Source of the DNA: RPQK01 sp041946865
GTDB taxonomy: Bacteria; Acidobacteriota; UBA6911; RPQK01
NCBI GenBank assembly: GCA_041946865.1
Contig: JBHGBF010000072.1
Location: 1 to 45,312, forward strand
Length of the DNA stretch: 45,312 nucleotides
Direction of reading: 5' to 3'
Shown here one piece after another: positions 17,708-24,993 of this stretch. Below the pieces are notes generated by a model. The model saw only the letters and a program-made list of their open reading frames with translations, was not told where the DNA came from and searched no databases. Within the stretch, counting starts at the first letter, position 1. Each line of letters starts with the position of its first letter. A program made the translations under genes and the position numbers.

Positions 17708-18133
17708 ATGCCGGAAAGGCCACGGATTTACGGACGAAAGACGCTCCGGAAGTATGAAGGGCTCAATCTCGTGCTCCTGCTCATGGCAGTCGTGGGCCTG
17801 ACCGTTTTCTCGACCTGGGTGTTTCAGTCTTACAGCAACCCGGATGAAGGAGATGACTCCAGGAAGGAGATCCTCTCCGAGGTGTTCACCGACTCGGATG
17901 TGTGCATGTTCACCGTCGGCGCCCAGCTGACGCACACCAGTCATCGTTACGGTAGCCCCGCCGAAATCATAACCAGCGACCCCTTGGCCAGAAAGCTGTT
18001 CGGGATTCCCGGCATTGTCGAAGTCTCGATTCACCAAAAATCCGTTGTCCTGCGAAAACTCCCGTCAGCTCGGTGGGAGGCGATCAGACCGGCAGCGCGG
18101 GGAGTTATTACGGACTATCTCAATTCAGAGTAG
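17708..18133 (+). CDS. Membrane-anchored Nfu N-terminal-domain protein
   Basis: The 141-residue product has a positively charged N-terminus, one membrane helix at about residues 20-39, and a C-terminal domain matching the Nfu/NifU N-terminal family. The family pattern is seen as SDPLARKLFGIPG, then VEVSIHQKSVVLRK and WEAIRPAARGVI. The Fe-S-binding CxxC domain that normally follows in Nfu proteins is absent. The positive-inside rule places the Nfu_N domain outside the cytoplasm. The ATG at 17708 is chosen over the in-frame GTG at 17696 because the latter lies within the repeat; neither has a clear ribosome-binding site. It precedes a polyferredoxin-like membrane protein, so a link to Fe-S or redox proteins is inferred. 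Confidence 0.72.
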   Translation: MPERPRIYGRKTLRKYEGLNLVLLLMAVVGLTVFSTWVFQSYSNPDEGDDSRKEILSEVFTDSDVCMFTVGAQLTHTSHRYGSPAEIITSDPLARKLFGIPGIVEVSIHQKSVVLRKLPSARWEAIRPAARGVITDYLNSE

Positions 18134-18181
18134 TATCCTGCTGCGGAAGAGCGTTGACCTTCCGGACCTGGCTGTGGGGTA

Positions 18182-18343
18182 CTTTTTAATCGCGGCCGCC
18201 ACCTTCTGCAGGCACTTGTCACCCGCCCCGTGGCCGTACGTGTCGTTGTACAGCTTGAAAAAGTCGACATCCACCATGGTCAGAGAGATGGGAGCTCCGC
18301 TTCGGGGAACCCGGCGCCGCTCCTGATAATGACCGATTTCTCG
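18182..18343 (-). pseudogene. Fragment of a GGDEF (diguanylate cyclase) gene
   Basis: On the minus strand, 54 codons read as the first half of a GGDEF domain: REIGHYQERRR, then GAPISLTMVDVDFFK, LYNDTYGHGAGD and KCLQKVAAAIK. The DxDxFKxxND and GHxxGD segments are typical of the family. The half with the GG(D/E)EF active site is absent, homology stops at about 18182 and the frame ends at a TGA at 18125-18127. No N-terminal sensor or start codon fits upstream. It fills most of the 343-base gap between the Nfu-like gene and the next one, and is a decayed remnant rather than a working gene. Confidence 0.75.
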
Positions 18344-18476
18344 AGGACAGTGCGCTCGCCTTCCGCAGCGGCGCCCACCGGCAGCTTGTTTCTGTCGCCC
18401 GCGGCAAGACTCCGCCCAAATTGGCGGGGCCGGAGAGTTGCGGACGGAGGGCCCTGGTGTGGTACCGTTTCAGGCC

Positions 18477-20384
18477 ATGAGTCCCACGGCGCGACTGCGA
18501 AAGAGAAGCGTCTTATTGTGCCTTCTGGCAGTGACGGCGCTTCTTCCGGCGTGGTTCGCCTGGCTCTCTTCGCCGCCGCCCCAGACCCGAGACATCCATA
18601 TTGAGGCGTTTCGGTACGGCTTCAGTCCCTCCCGAATCAAGGTGAACCGGGGCGATCTGCTGCGACTGACCTTCTCAACTCGGGACACGGGGCAGAGTTT
18701 TTTTCTTCAGGATTACGACCTGCACGTCGTGATCACGCCGGGCAGTCGTTTCGTGGAGGTACATCGCCTGTCCCGTCCGGACGATCCTCCGGTCCGCGCC
18801 TTTGTGGTCGAGCTGCGTGCCGGGCTGGAGGGCTGGTGGGGACGGCTCGTGTCCAAGTCCCACTTCCGGAACCACACCTATAACGGTCCCATGCACGGGA
18901 CGGAACGCGGCGACCTGATTGTCAGCCCTGATTACCTGCTGGCCTCAGGCCTCGGCCTGTTGTGTGCCATTCCTCTGGCGACCCTGCTTCTGTTTGGCAG
19001 TGAAGCAAAGACGATCTTTTTGAACCTGTTCGCGCTTTGGCCGCCACTGAAGCGATTGGTGAAACGGCCGTCTTTTCAGTTCACTCTCACGGTCCCGATG
19101 CTGGCCGTTTTTTACTTCGTCATTCTGGCGGGGCTCTTCGGCACCAAGGTATCAGGCCGCAACGCAGGGCCGATGGTCATATGGGTGGTCTGGCTGTCGG
19201 CTTTGATCGCCGTGCTCGTGCCGTTAGGGGGGCGGATCTGGTGCCTCGTGTGCCCGCTCCCGTCGCTCGGAGAGTGGCTGCAGCGATCGAGACTGGCCCG
19301 CCGGCGTCGCCGGCCCCAGAAGCCCCTTTTCATCTGGAGATGGACGCAATCTTCAGGAGTCTGGCCACGCACGATTTCCTTCCTCCTCCTGGGCACGTTC
19401 AGTACCGCCCTGGTGGCTGTCCCAGCCGCTACCAGCTGGCTCCTTATCGGGTTGGCGGCGCTTGCGGTTCTGATGTCATTCGGGCCCGAGCAGCGGCTTT
19501 TCTGCCGCCACCTCTGCCCCATCAACAGTTTCATCAGCCTGTACTCGATGACAGGCCGGCTGATGGTCCGTTCCGTCTCCAAGGACATCTGTGCAAGGTG
19601 CGAGGAGCATTTCTGTCTGACCGGCAGCGCGAAAGGCTGGGGTTGTCCGTACGGGCTCTGCCTGGGCGAAGTAAATCGGAACAACGACTGCGGGGCGTGC
19701 ACGGAGTGCGTCAAAACTTGTGCCTATGACAACGTCGCCCTGTTCTGGCGCTCTTCCGGCTGGGATTCAGAAATAAGAGGCTACGGCGAGGCCTGGCAAG
19801 CAATGGTGATGTTCGCGCTCGGCGTGGTCTACTGCGTCCTGAATCTCGGCGCCTGGCACCAGATCCGCGACTGGGTGGACGTCGTGGACAAGCAGAATTG
19901 GGGCAGTTTCTGGGCTTTCAGCGCCGGAGTGTGGCTCCTGATCCTCGGCGTCTTACCCTTGCTCGTCTATGGCCTGACGCGAATCGGTCTTCGCCTCGGC
20001 AAATCAAGTCTGTCGCACGGCGCCGCCTTCCGGGCGAGCTGCGCTTCGCTGGCGCCGTTGGGATTATCAATCTGGATCGCCTTCGCTGTGGCGGTCTTTT
20101 CCTCGATGTTCACTTTCGTGCTCCTCAGCCTCTCGGATCCTCTGAACTGGGGATGGGATCTTCTGGGAATCGCCGGACGCCCTTGGCATATTCTCTGGTC
20201 CCCGGCGATTCCATGGCTGCAGGTGGCGTGCGTGCTGGTCGGCCTGGTTTACTCCTTGAGGACGCTTCGTCTCTCCTGGGAAAATATGCCGGGTGACTCG
20301 CACTTCGGACTTCGCGGGTCCTTGCCGCTGGCAGCTTTTCTCTGGCTGATTGCAGCAGGGATGATTTACTTCTATGCCGGATGA
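18477..20384 (+). CDS. Membrane polyferredoxin (NosR/NapH-like) with N-terminal cupredoxin-like domain
   Basis: This 635-residue product has an N-terminal membrane anchor (about 11-30), a cupredoxin-like domain (about 38-155), and multiple helices with Fe-S motifs. CxxCP is at 256-260, CRHLCP at 343-348, cysteines at 372, 375, 380, 390 and 395, and a CxxCxxCxxxC ferredoxin motif at 405-415. More helices follow to the C-terminus. It should move electrons across or along the membrane. The cupredoxin part lacks usual copper ligands: the first His position reads GQSF, and RNHTYNGPMHG stands where CxxxxxxHxxM-type ligands are expected, although H83 and His/Met near 133-140 remain. ATG 18477 is preferred to a TTG at 18438, with a weak ribosome-binding site. 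Its 3' end overlaps the next gene by 11 bases. Confidence 0.82.
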   Translation: MSPTARLRKRSVLLCLLAVTALLPAWFAWLSSPPPQTRDIHIEAFRYGFSPSRIKVNRGDLLRLTFSTRDTGQSFFLQDYDLHVVITPGSRFVEVHRLSRPDDPPVRAFVVELRAGLEGWWGRLVSKSHFRNHTYNGPMHGTERGDLIVSPDYLLASGLGLLCAIPLATLLLFGSEAKTIFLNLFALWPPLKRLVKRPSFQFTLTVPMLAVFYFVILAGLFGTKVSGRNAGPMVIWVVWLSALIAVLVPLGGRIWCLVCPLPSLGEWLQRSRLARRRRRPQKPLFIWRWTQSSGVWPRTISFLLLGTFSTALVAVPAATSWLLIGLAALAVLMSFGPEQRLFCRHLCPINSFISLYSMTGRLMVRSVSKDICARCEEHFCLTGSAKGWGCPYGLCLGEVNRNNDCGACTECVKTCAYDNVALFWRSSGWDSEIRGYGEAWQAMVMFALGVVYCVLNLGAWHQIRDWVDVVDKQNWGSFWAFSAGVWLLILGVLPLLVYGLTRIGLRLGKSSLSHGAAFRASCASLAPLGLSIWIAFAVAVFSSMFTFVLLSLSDPLNWGWDLLGIAGRPWHILWSPAIPWLQVACVLVGLVYSLRTLRLSWENMPGDSHFGLRGSLPLAAFLWLIAAGMIYFYAG

Positions 20385-21780
20385 ACGGGATCGAAAAGTA
20401 AAGGCCGAAAGAGCGAGGCCGAAGGCGCCGACACGGAGGAGATCCGGCTGGCTGCAGGGCGCCATGCTGGCCGCGGTGCTGCTGGGCGTTCCCTTTCTGG
20501 TGCTCGTTTACCAGGCTCATCACAGCGGGCTTTCGGTCCGTCAAATGATCGCGCACATTTTTAGGGGGGCCCGCCAGACAGAGGAGGCCGTCTCAACTCC
20601 GGCAGAGACGTCGCGAGCGCCAAGAGTCGATTTTCTGGCAGAGGCCCCGATCGGTTTTCCAGCAACTGATCCTCCGCGGGTCGCAGGCGTGACCATTGCT
20701 GACCTGGATAGAGACGACCTTCTCGACGTTCTCGTTTGCGACATGCTGGCCAATCGGGTCGGGTGGATACGCCAGTTCCCGGCCGGCAGGTTTGTCGAGA
20801 AATGGGTCGGCCCCACTCTGGCGGCACCCGCGCGTGTGGACGCCTGCGACGTGGATGGCGATCAGGATCTCGACTTGCTGGTCGCACTGATGGGTCAGGT
20901 CTTTCCGAGCAACGACAAAATCGGCTCGGTGGTTGTTCTGGAAAACAACGGAAAGCAGGAATTTACGCCGCATACCATCATCGATCGAGTCGCCCGAGTA
21001 ACGGATGTGCGGGGAGCAGACTTTGACGGGGACGGGGACGCAGACCTGGTGGTCGGGCAGTTCGGCTATGACGACGGCGAGACCCGCTGGCTCGAGAACC
21101 TCGGTAACTGGCAGTTCCGGTCGCATATGCTGCAGACTCTCTCGGGCGTGATCCACACTATCCCAGTCGACATCGACGAAGACAGAGATCTGGATTTCAT
21201 CAGCCTGGTCAGCCAGGAATGGGAGGAGATTTACCTCTTCGAAAACGACGGCCGCGGGGATTTCAAGCCGCACATGGTGTGGGGCAGCGCGAACGAGGAT
21301 TACGGAAGCAGCGGAATCCGGATCGTCGACATGAACCAGGATGGACGGATGGACATCCTGTACACGAACGGCGACGCGTTTGACTACCTTCCCCCGCGGC
21401 CCCGTCCCTGGCACAGCGTGCAGTGGCTCGAAAATCGCGGCAATTTCAGGTTCGAGCACCGTCCCATCGGCAAATTCGAAGGGGCAAGCGGGGCCGTCGC
21501 GGCTGATGTTGACGCCGACGGAGACCTGGATGTGGTCGCGGTCAGCTGCTACAACTTCTGGGAACAGCCCGAGTCGCAGAGCATTCTGTGGTTCCAGAAT
21601 GACGGAAAGATGGGTTTCACCGAGCGGAATATTGCGCACTCACCGACTCATCTCATTACCGTGGAAACAGCTGACCTGAACAACGACCACAAGCCAGACT
21701 TTGTCACCGGCAGGATGAATGTCTACCCCCCTTTTACGAACGATGGTCGAGTGGTGCTCTGGTTGAACCAGTGGAAGTAG
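20374..21780 (+). CDS. Membrane-anchored FG-GAP/VCBS seven-bladed propeller protein
   Basis: The 468-residue product has a basic N-terminus, one membrane helix at about 27-47, then an extracytoplasmic repeat domain. Seven calcium-binding DxDxDxxxD-type motifs fall at about 110, 159, 216, 266, 319, 378 and 434, spaced 49-59 residues apart, as in a seven-bladed integrin-like beta-propeller. This fold usually binds protein or glycan partners. The ATG lies inside the end of the polyferredoxin gene, so the two are translationally coupled. Its function within the redox block is not known; binding of an extracytoplasmic partner is inferred. Confidence 0.85.
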   Translation: MPDERDRKVKAERARPKAPTRRRSGWLQGAMLAAVLLGVPFLVLVYQAHHSGLSVRQMIAHIFRGARQTEEAVSTPAETSRAPRVDFLAEAPIGFPATDPPRVAGVTIADLDRDDLLDVLVCDMLANRVGWIRQFPAGRFVEKWVGPTLAAPARVDACDVDGDQDLDLLVALMGQVFPSNDKIGSVVVLENNGKQEFTPHTIIDRVARVTDVRGADFDGDGDADLVVGQFGYDDGETRWLENLGNWQFRSHMLQTLSGVIHTIPVDIDEDRDLDFISLVSQEWEEIYLFENDGRGDFKPHMVWGSANEDYGSSGIRIVDMNQDGRMDILYTNGDAFDYLPPRPRPWHSVQWLENRGNFRFEHRPIGKFEGASGAVAADVDADGDLDVVAVSCYNFWEQPESQSILWFQNDGKMGFTERNIAHSPTHLITVETADLNNDHKPDFVTGRMNVYPPFTNDGRVVLWLNQWK

Positions 21781-21883
21781 TTCAGTCGCGTCGCCTGATG
21801 GACACGACACGAATTACGCGAATTGACGGCTGGAATCGATTAATTTGCCGGAAAAAGGGGTTAGCCCGGCGAAGACGGGAATC

Positions 21884-23527
21884 ATGGGATCCAAGAGAAT
21901 CTGGACGATCGCTTTGCTCGCAGTCGGTCTCGGGCTCGGGACGTGGCTTCTGTTGCGCGCCTTCGGTCCCGCGCCGCTGCCCCCCGACTTCCCCGCCCGG
22001 CCGGTGCTCCAATCCTCGAACCCCTCGCTCGTCAAGCTCATCGAGAGCAGCGACCAGGCGGCCCGTTCTCGCCCTGATTCCGCGTCCGACGTCGGAAGGC
22101 TCGGAATGGTGTACCACGCCAACCAGTTTTACGAACAGGCGGAAAAAGCGTATGCGATCGCCCATCGCCTCGACCCCGGGGACTACCGCTGGGTCTACTA
22201 CCCGGCGCTGACTGCCGAGGAACGGGGTCAGGAAAAGGCCCAGTCATCTTGGCTGGAGCAGGCGCTCGAGCTTAAACCGGACTGCTTGCCGGCGCTTCAG
22301 AAACTGGGAGATATCTGTTTAAAGCGGGGTGATGTCGCGAAAGCGCGGCTGTATTACGAAAGGGCGCTCGCGGCCTCAGGGGACCGGACATCACCGCAAG
22401 CCCTGTTCGGCGCTGCGCGCGTGGCCCAGCGGGGCGGCGACTGGGCCGCCGTCGTCGAGAGTCTTGAGCCGCTGGTTCGGGATTTCCCTGGCATCCGGCC
22501 TGCCCATCAGCTATTGGCCGAGGCTTACGAGGCCTTGGGGCAGGACGAGAAAGCCGTGCCCGAGCGCGCGGCCCTGCTCGAGTCCGGCTTGACTCCGCTG
22601 CCCCCGCCGGACGATTTTTTGTACCAGGAGCTGGTCGGGTTGTCGTGTTCCTCAACACGCCTGCTTAAAGAAGCGGGACTCCTGAGTCGGTACGGCCGGC
22701 CGGACGAAGCCATACAGGTCGCGCGCCGGGCCGTGGAGGTGGAGCCCGGGGACGCCGATGCCCATCACTTTCTGGCGCGCACTCTGCTTGACTCAAGAGG
22801 CGGGGATGCGGAAGCTGTCGAGGAAGCACTGGCACATCTGAATCAAGGCTTGCGACTGCGCCCTGACGACCTGTTGCCGCTCTTCTATTTCGCCACTTTC
22901 TTCTTCAAACAGGACAAGACGGACGTCGCGGTGGAAGAGCTCCGCAGTCTGCTGGCCCGGAACCCGGCCAGCGCCGAGGCCCGTTATTACTTGGGTGTCA
23001 TCGCCGCTCGCAGCGGCCGTGCGGAAGAGGCGATCGGACACTACCAGGAGGCGCTGAGGATCGACCCGCGGTATGCCGAACCGTTCGACAAGCTAGGCTC
23101 GATCCTCATGAAGCAGGGAAGATTTGACGAGGCTGCCAGTCACTTCCGGAAAGCCGTGCAGCTCAAGCCCGCGTTCACCCGGGCACGCTGCAATCTTGGG
23201 GTGGCGCTCGAACAACTGGGGAAAGTTGGCGAAGCCATAGAGCAGTACGAAGAAGCCTTGCGCGCCAAACCAAACGACGGGAGCGCGCAGATGTACCTGG
23301 CCATCGCCTTGCTGAAGACCGGGAAGGTTCAACAAGCCACCGCCCATTTCCGTAACGCGGTCCGTATCGCGCCCGAAGATCCGGAAGCCCACTACGGCCT
23401 GGGATTCGCCCTTGCTGTCCAGCGGGGGGTCATTGAAGCGAGGAAGGAATTTCAAGAGGCCCTGAGGCTGCGTCCCGACTACGAGGAGGCACGCCAGCAG
23501 CTGCTGAAACTGGAACGAGCGAATTGA
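21884..23527 (+). CDS. Membrane-anchored TPR-repeat protein
   Basis: The 547-residue product has a short basic N-terminus and one membrane helix at about 5-28, followed by many 34-residue TPR helices outside the cytoplasm. Clear TPR units include YYLGVIAARSGRAEEAIGHY, then LGSILMKQGRFDEAASHF, LGVALEQLGKVGEAIEQY and LAIALLKTGKVQQATAHF, with further units toward both ends. The ATG at 21884 has GGGA about 5 bases upstream and is preferred to a TTG at 21845. It follows the FG-GAP gene by 103 bases on the same strand. TPR proteins scaffold protein complexes, and FG-GAP/TPR pairing suggests an envelope assembly. Confidence 0.88.
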   Translation: MGSKRIWTIALLAVGLGLGTWLLLRAFGPAPLPPDFPARPVLQSSNPSLVKLIESSDQAARSRPDSASDVGRLGMVYHANQFYEQAEKAYAIAHRLDPGDYRWVYYPALTAEERGQEKAQSSWLEQALELKPDCLPALQKLGDICLKRGDVAKARLYYERALAASGDRTSPQALFGAARVAQRGGDWAAVVESLEPLVRDFPGIRPAHQLLAEAYEALGQDEKAVPERAALLESGLTPLPPPDDFLYQELVGLSCSSTRLLKEAGLLSRYGRPDEAIQVARRAVEVEPGDADAHHFLARTLLDSRGGDAEAVEEALAHLNQGLRLRPDDLLPLFYFATFFFKQDKTDVAVEELRSLLARNPASAEARYYLGVIAARSGRAEEAIGHYQEALRIDPRYAEPFDKLGSILMKQGRFDEAASHFRKAVQLKPAFTRARCNLGVALEQLGKVGEAIEQYEEALRAKPNDGSAQMYLAIALLKTGKVQQATAHFRNAVRIAPEDPEAHYGLGFALAVQRGVIEARKEFQEALRLRPDYEEARQQLLKLERAN

Positions 23528-23606
23528 GCCGAAGCAATGGGTCGCGCGCTCCGATCGGTCGCTTTCCACGCGAAACATCTGTGTCCATCGGACGTAAAAG
23601 GCCAAC

Positions 23607-24914
23607 GTGACGAAAAAGAATTCAGCCGTGGCGGAGTCAAAGGCGCCGTTGACCCGTGATCAATCGACCGGTTACCTGCTCGTTCCACGGGCATGGTTGG
23701 CGGCGATCCTGGTCCTGGTTCTTTTGCCCTGGCTCATTGTCGGAGCCTACGTCTGGTCTGGTGGAGAAGCGGCGGACCATACAACGGAGAAGGCGTCGAC
23801 AGAGAAGCCGACCGCCGGCAGAGGTCCTTCCCGCCTCGGCAAGCTGGGCCCGTGGGGCCAGCTCGAATATGTTCCAATTATCATCTCGCCTCCTTTGGAG
23901 TTCATCCCTGATGCTCGAGAGCCTTTCCAGGAGCGCCTCATCTGGTTCTTTCAGAACAGCAGTCCGGACGAAGTTTCAGAGTTCCTGCTGAGATCAGGGC
24001 TGGTCCCGGAGCAGGTGTCGAGCTTGATGTCGACGGCCCGGCTGGCGCCCGAGATTCAAGGTGTGAGCCTTGTTCCGACCAGGGATCTGATCCTCGGACT
24101 GCCGCCATCGACGAGGGGTATGATCTACGGGCGGCTGGCCGAGTGCGAGCTTAATGTGACTCAGCGTAACGCTTTTCGCTTCTACGGCTCCTCGTTTGAC
24201 GAATGGTTCGGCACGACACGGCTGCCCCAGGAGATCATCGCTCTCGTGGAGCCGCTGGTCTATCGCAACGGCGATTTCATGTGCTTTTCCGATATTGATC
24301 TGATCGCCCCAAAGATTCCGGATGCCTCTGTCCGCCGTCGGCTGACGAAAGTGCTTTTTCGGGAATCGACCCTGCTGGTTCATCTCCGGGTTCCGGAAGG
24401 CTCGGATGTGGACCGGATAGCGGCTTACTGGGGAACCGGCGGGCGGCGGACCGACATCCGGCCGCTGCTTGACTCGCTCAGTCCCGACCAGCCGATCGAC
24501 ATTAACCTTCTGCTGCCGGTCTTTGCCCGCCGTCGGGTGTATGCTTACCGTCCGGTCACGCTCGGCGATTTCGATAAATCACAACAAGTGAATTGCTTCT
24601 GGACCGCGCTCAACTTTTTCAACGACCCGCCCGACGACAGCCTCGTCGACTACAAGAAGGTCCTCGAGACTGTCAAACGCGACTACGTCCTGGTCCACGA
24701 TAATCTTCAGCTCGGGGATATCGTCCTGTTCGCAGACGAGAAGGGGAACTATTTTCATGCGGCTGTCTATATCGCGGACGACATCGTTTTTACCAAGAAC
24801 GGAGATTCAATCCTGTCACCTTTTGTCCTGGTTCCTCTCGACAGGATCGGCGGCTATTACCCGGGACTGAACACCAGCCGAATCTACTACTATCGCTTGA
24901 AACGGCTCTCCTGA
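23607..24914 (+). CDS. Membrane-anchored protein with a candidate NlpC/papain-like C-terminal fold
   Basis: The 435-residue product has an N-terminal membrane helix at about 28-50 and an extracytoplasmic remainder; I do not recognise the central region. The C-terminal 110 residues resemble an NlpC/P60 or papain-like arrangement: a cysteine at the start of a helix (C330 in NCFWTALNFF), a GDIVLF strand, and a histidine at the start of a strand (H384 in FHAAVYI), followed by DDIVFTKNG. If so, it is a peptidase, amidase or transglutaminase-like enzyme in the envelope. GTG 23607 has AAAGG 6 bases upstream. It follows the TPR gene by 79 bases and probably belongs to the same transcription unit. Catalysis is not proven. 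Confidence 0.75.
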   Translation: MTKKNSAVAESKAPLTRDQSTGYLLVPRAWLAAILVLVLLPWLIVGAYVWSGGEAADHTTEKASTEKPTAGRGPSRLGKLGPWGQLEYVPIIISPPLEFIPDAREPFQERLIWFFQNSSPDEVSEFLLRSGLVPEQVSSLMSTARLAPEIQGVSLVPTRDLILGLPPSTRGMIYGRLAECELNVTQRNAFRFYGSSFDEWFGTTRLPQEIIALVEPLVYRNGDFMCFSDIDLIAPKIPDASVRRRLTKVLFRESTLLVHLRVPEGSDVDRIAAYWGTGGRRTDIRPLLDSLSPDQPIDINLLLPVFARRRVYAYRPVTLGDFDKSQQVNCFWTALNFFNDPPDDSLVDYKKVLETVKRDYVLVHDNLQLGDIVLFADEKGNYFHAAVYIADDIVFTKNGDSILSPFVLVPLDRIGGYYPGLNTSRIYYYRLKRLS

Positions 24915-24915
24915 C

Positions 24916-24980
24916 GCTTCGGATCCTTCCGGTCTGCGTCCGAAGCATTGCGCCGGGCGCACAAGCGGCTGCGCCCGGCG
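24916..24980. terminator. Two adjacent GC-rich hairpins after the papain-like gene
   Basis: The first hairpin pairs 24916-24923 with 24939-24946 (GCTTCGGA/TCCGAAGC). The second pairs 24951-24961 with 24970-24980 (11 base pairs). They start 2 bases after the stop codon at 24914 and end 13 bases before the putative start of the next gene. Neither is followed by a T run, so they may terminate weakly, protect the 3' end, or structure the leader of the receptor message. Confidence 0.5.
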
Positions 24981-24993
24981 GCTTGCGCACCTC

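Noticed and set aside
18219..18419. 66-codon minus-strand frame over the GGDEF remnant
   Set aside because: It is a different frame from the GGDEF homology and has no recognisable content; the frame with the family signature is the meaningful one.
20593..21639. Minus-strand open frame opposite the FG-GAP gene, rich in Asp/Val
   Set aside because: Its composition is a consequence of the antisense of repeated Asp-rich motifs; it has no start site or domain support.
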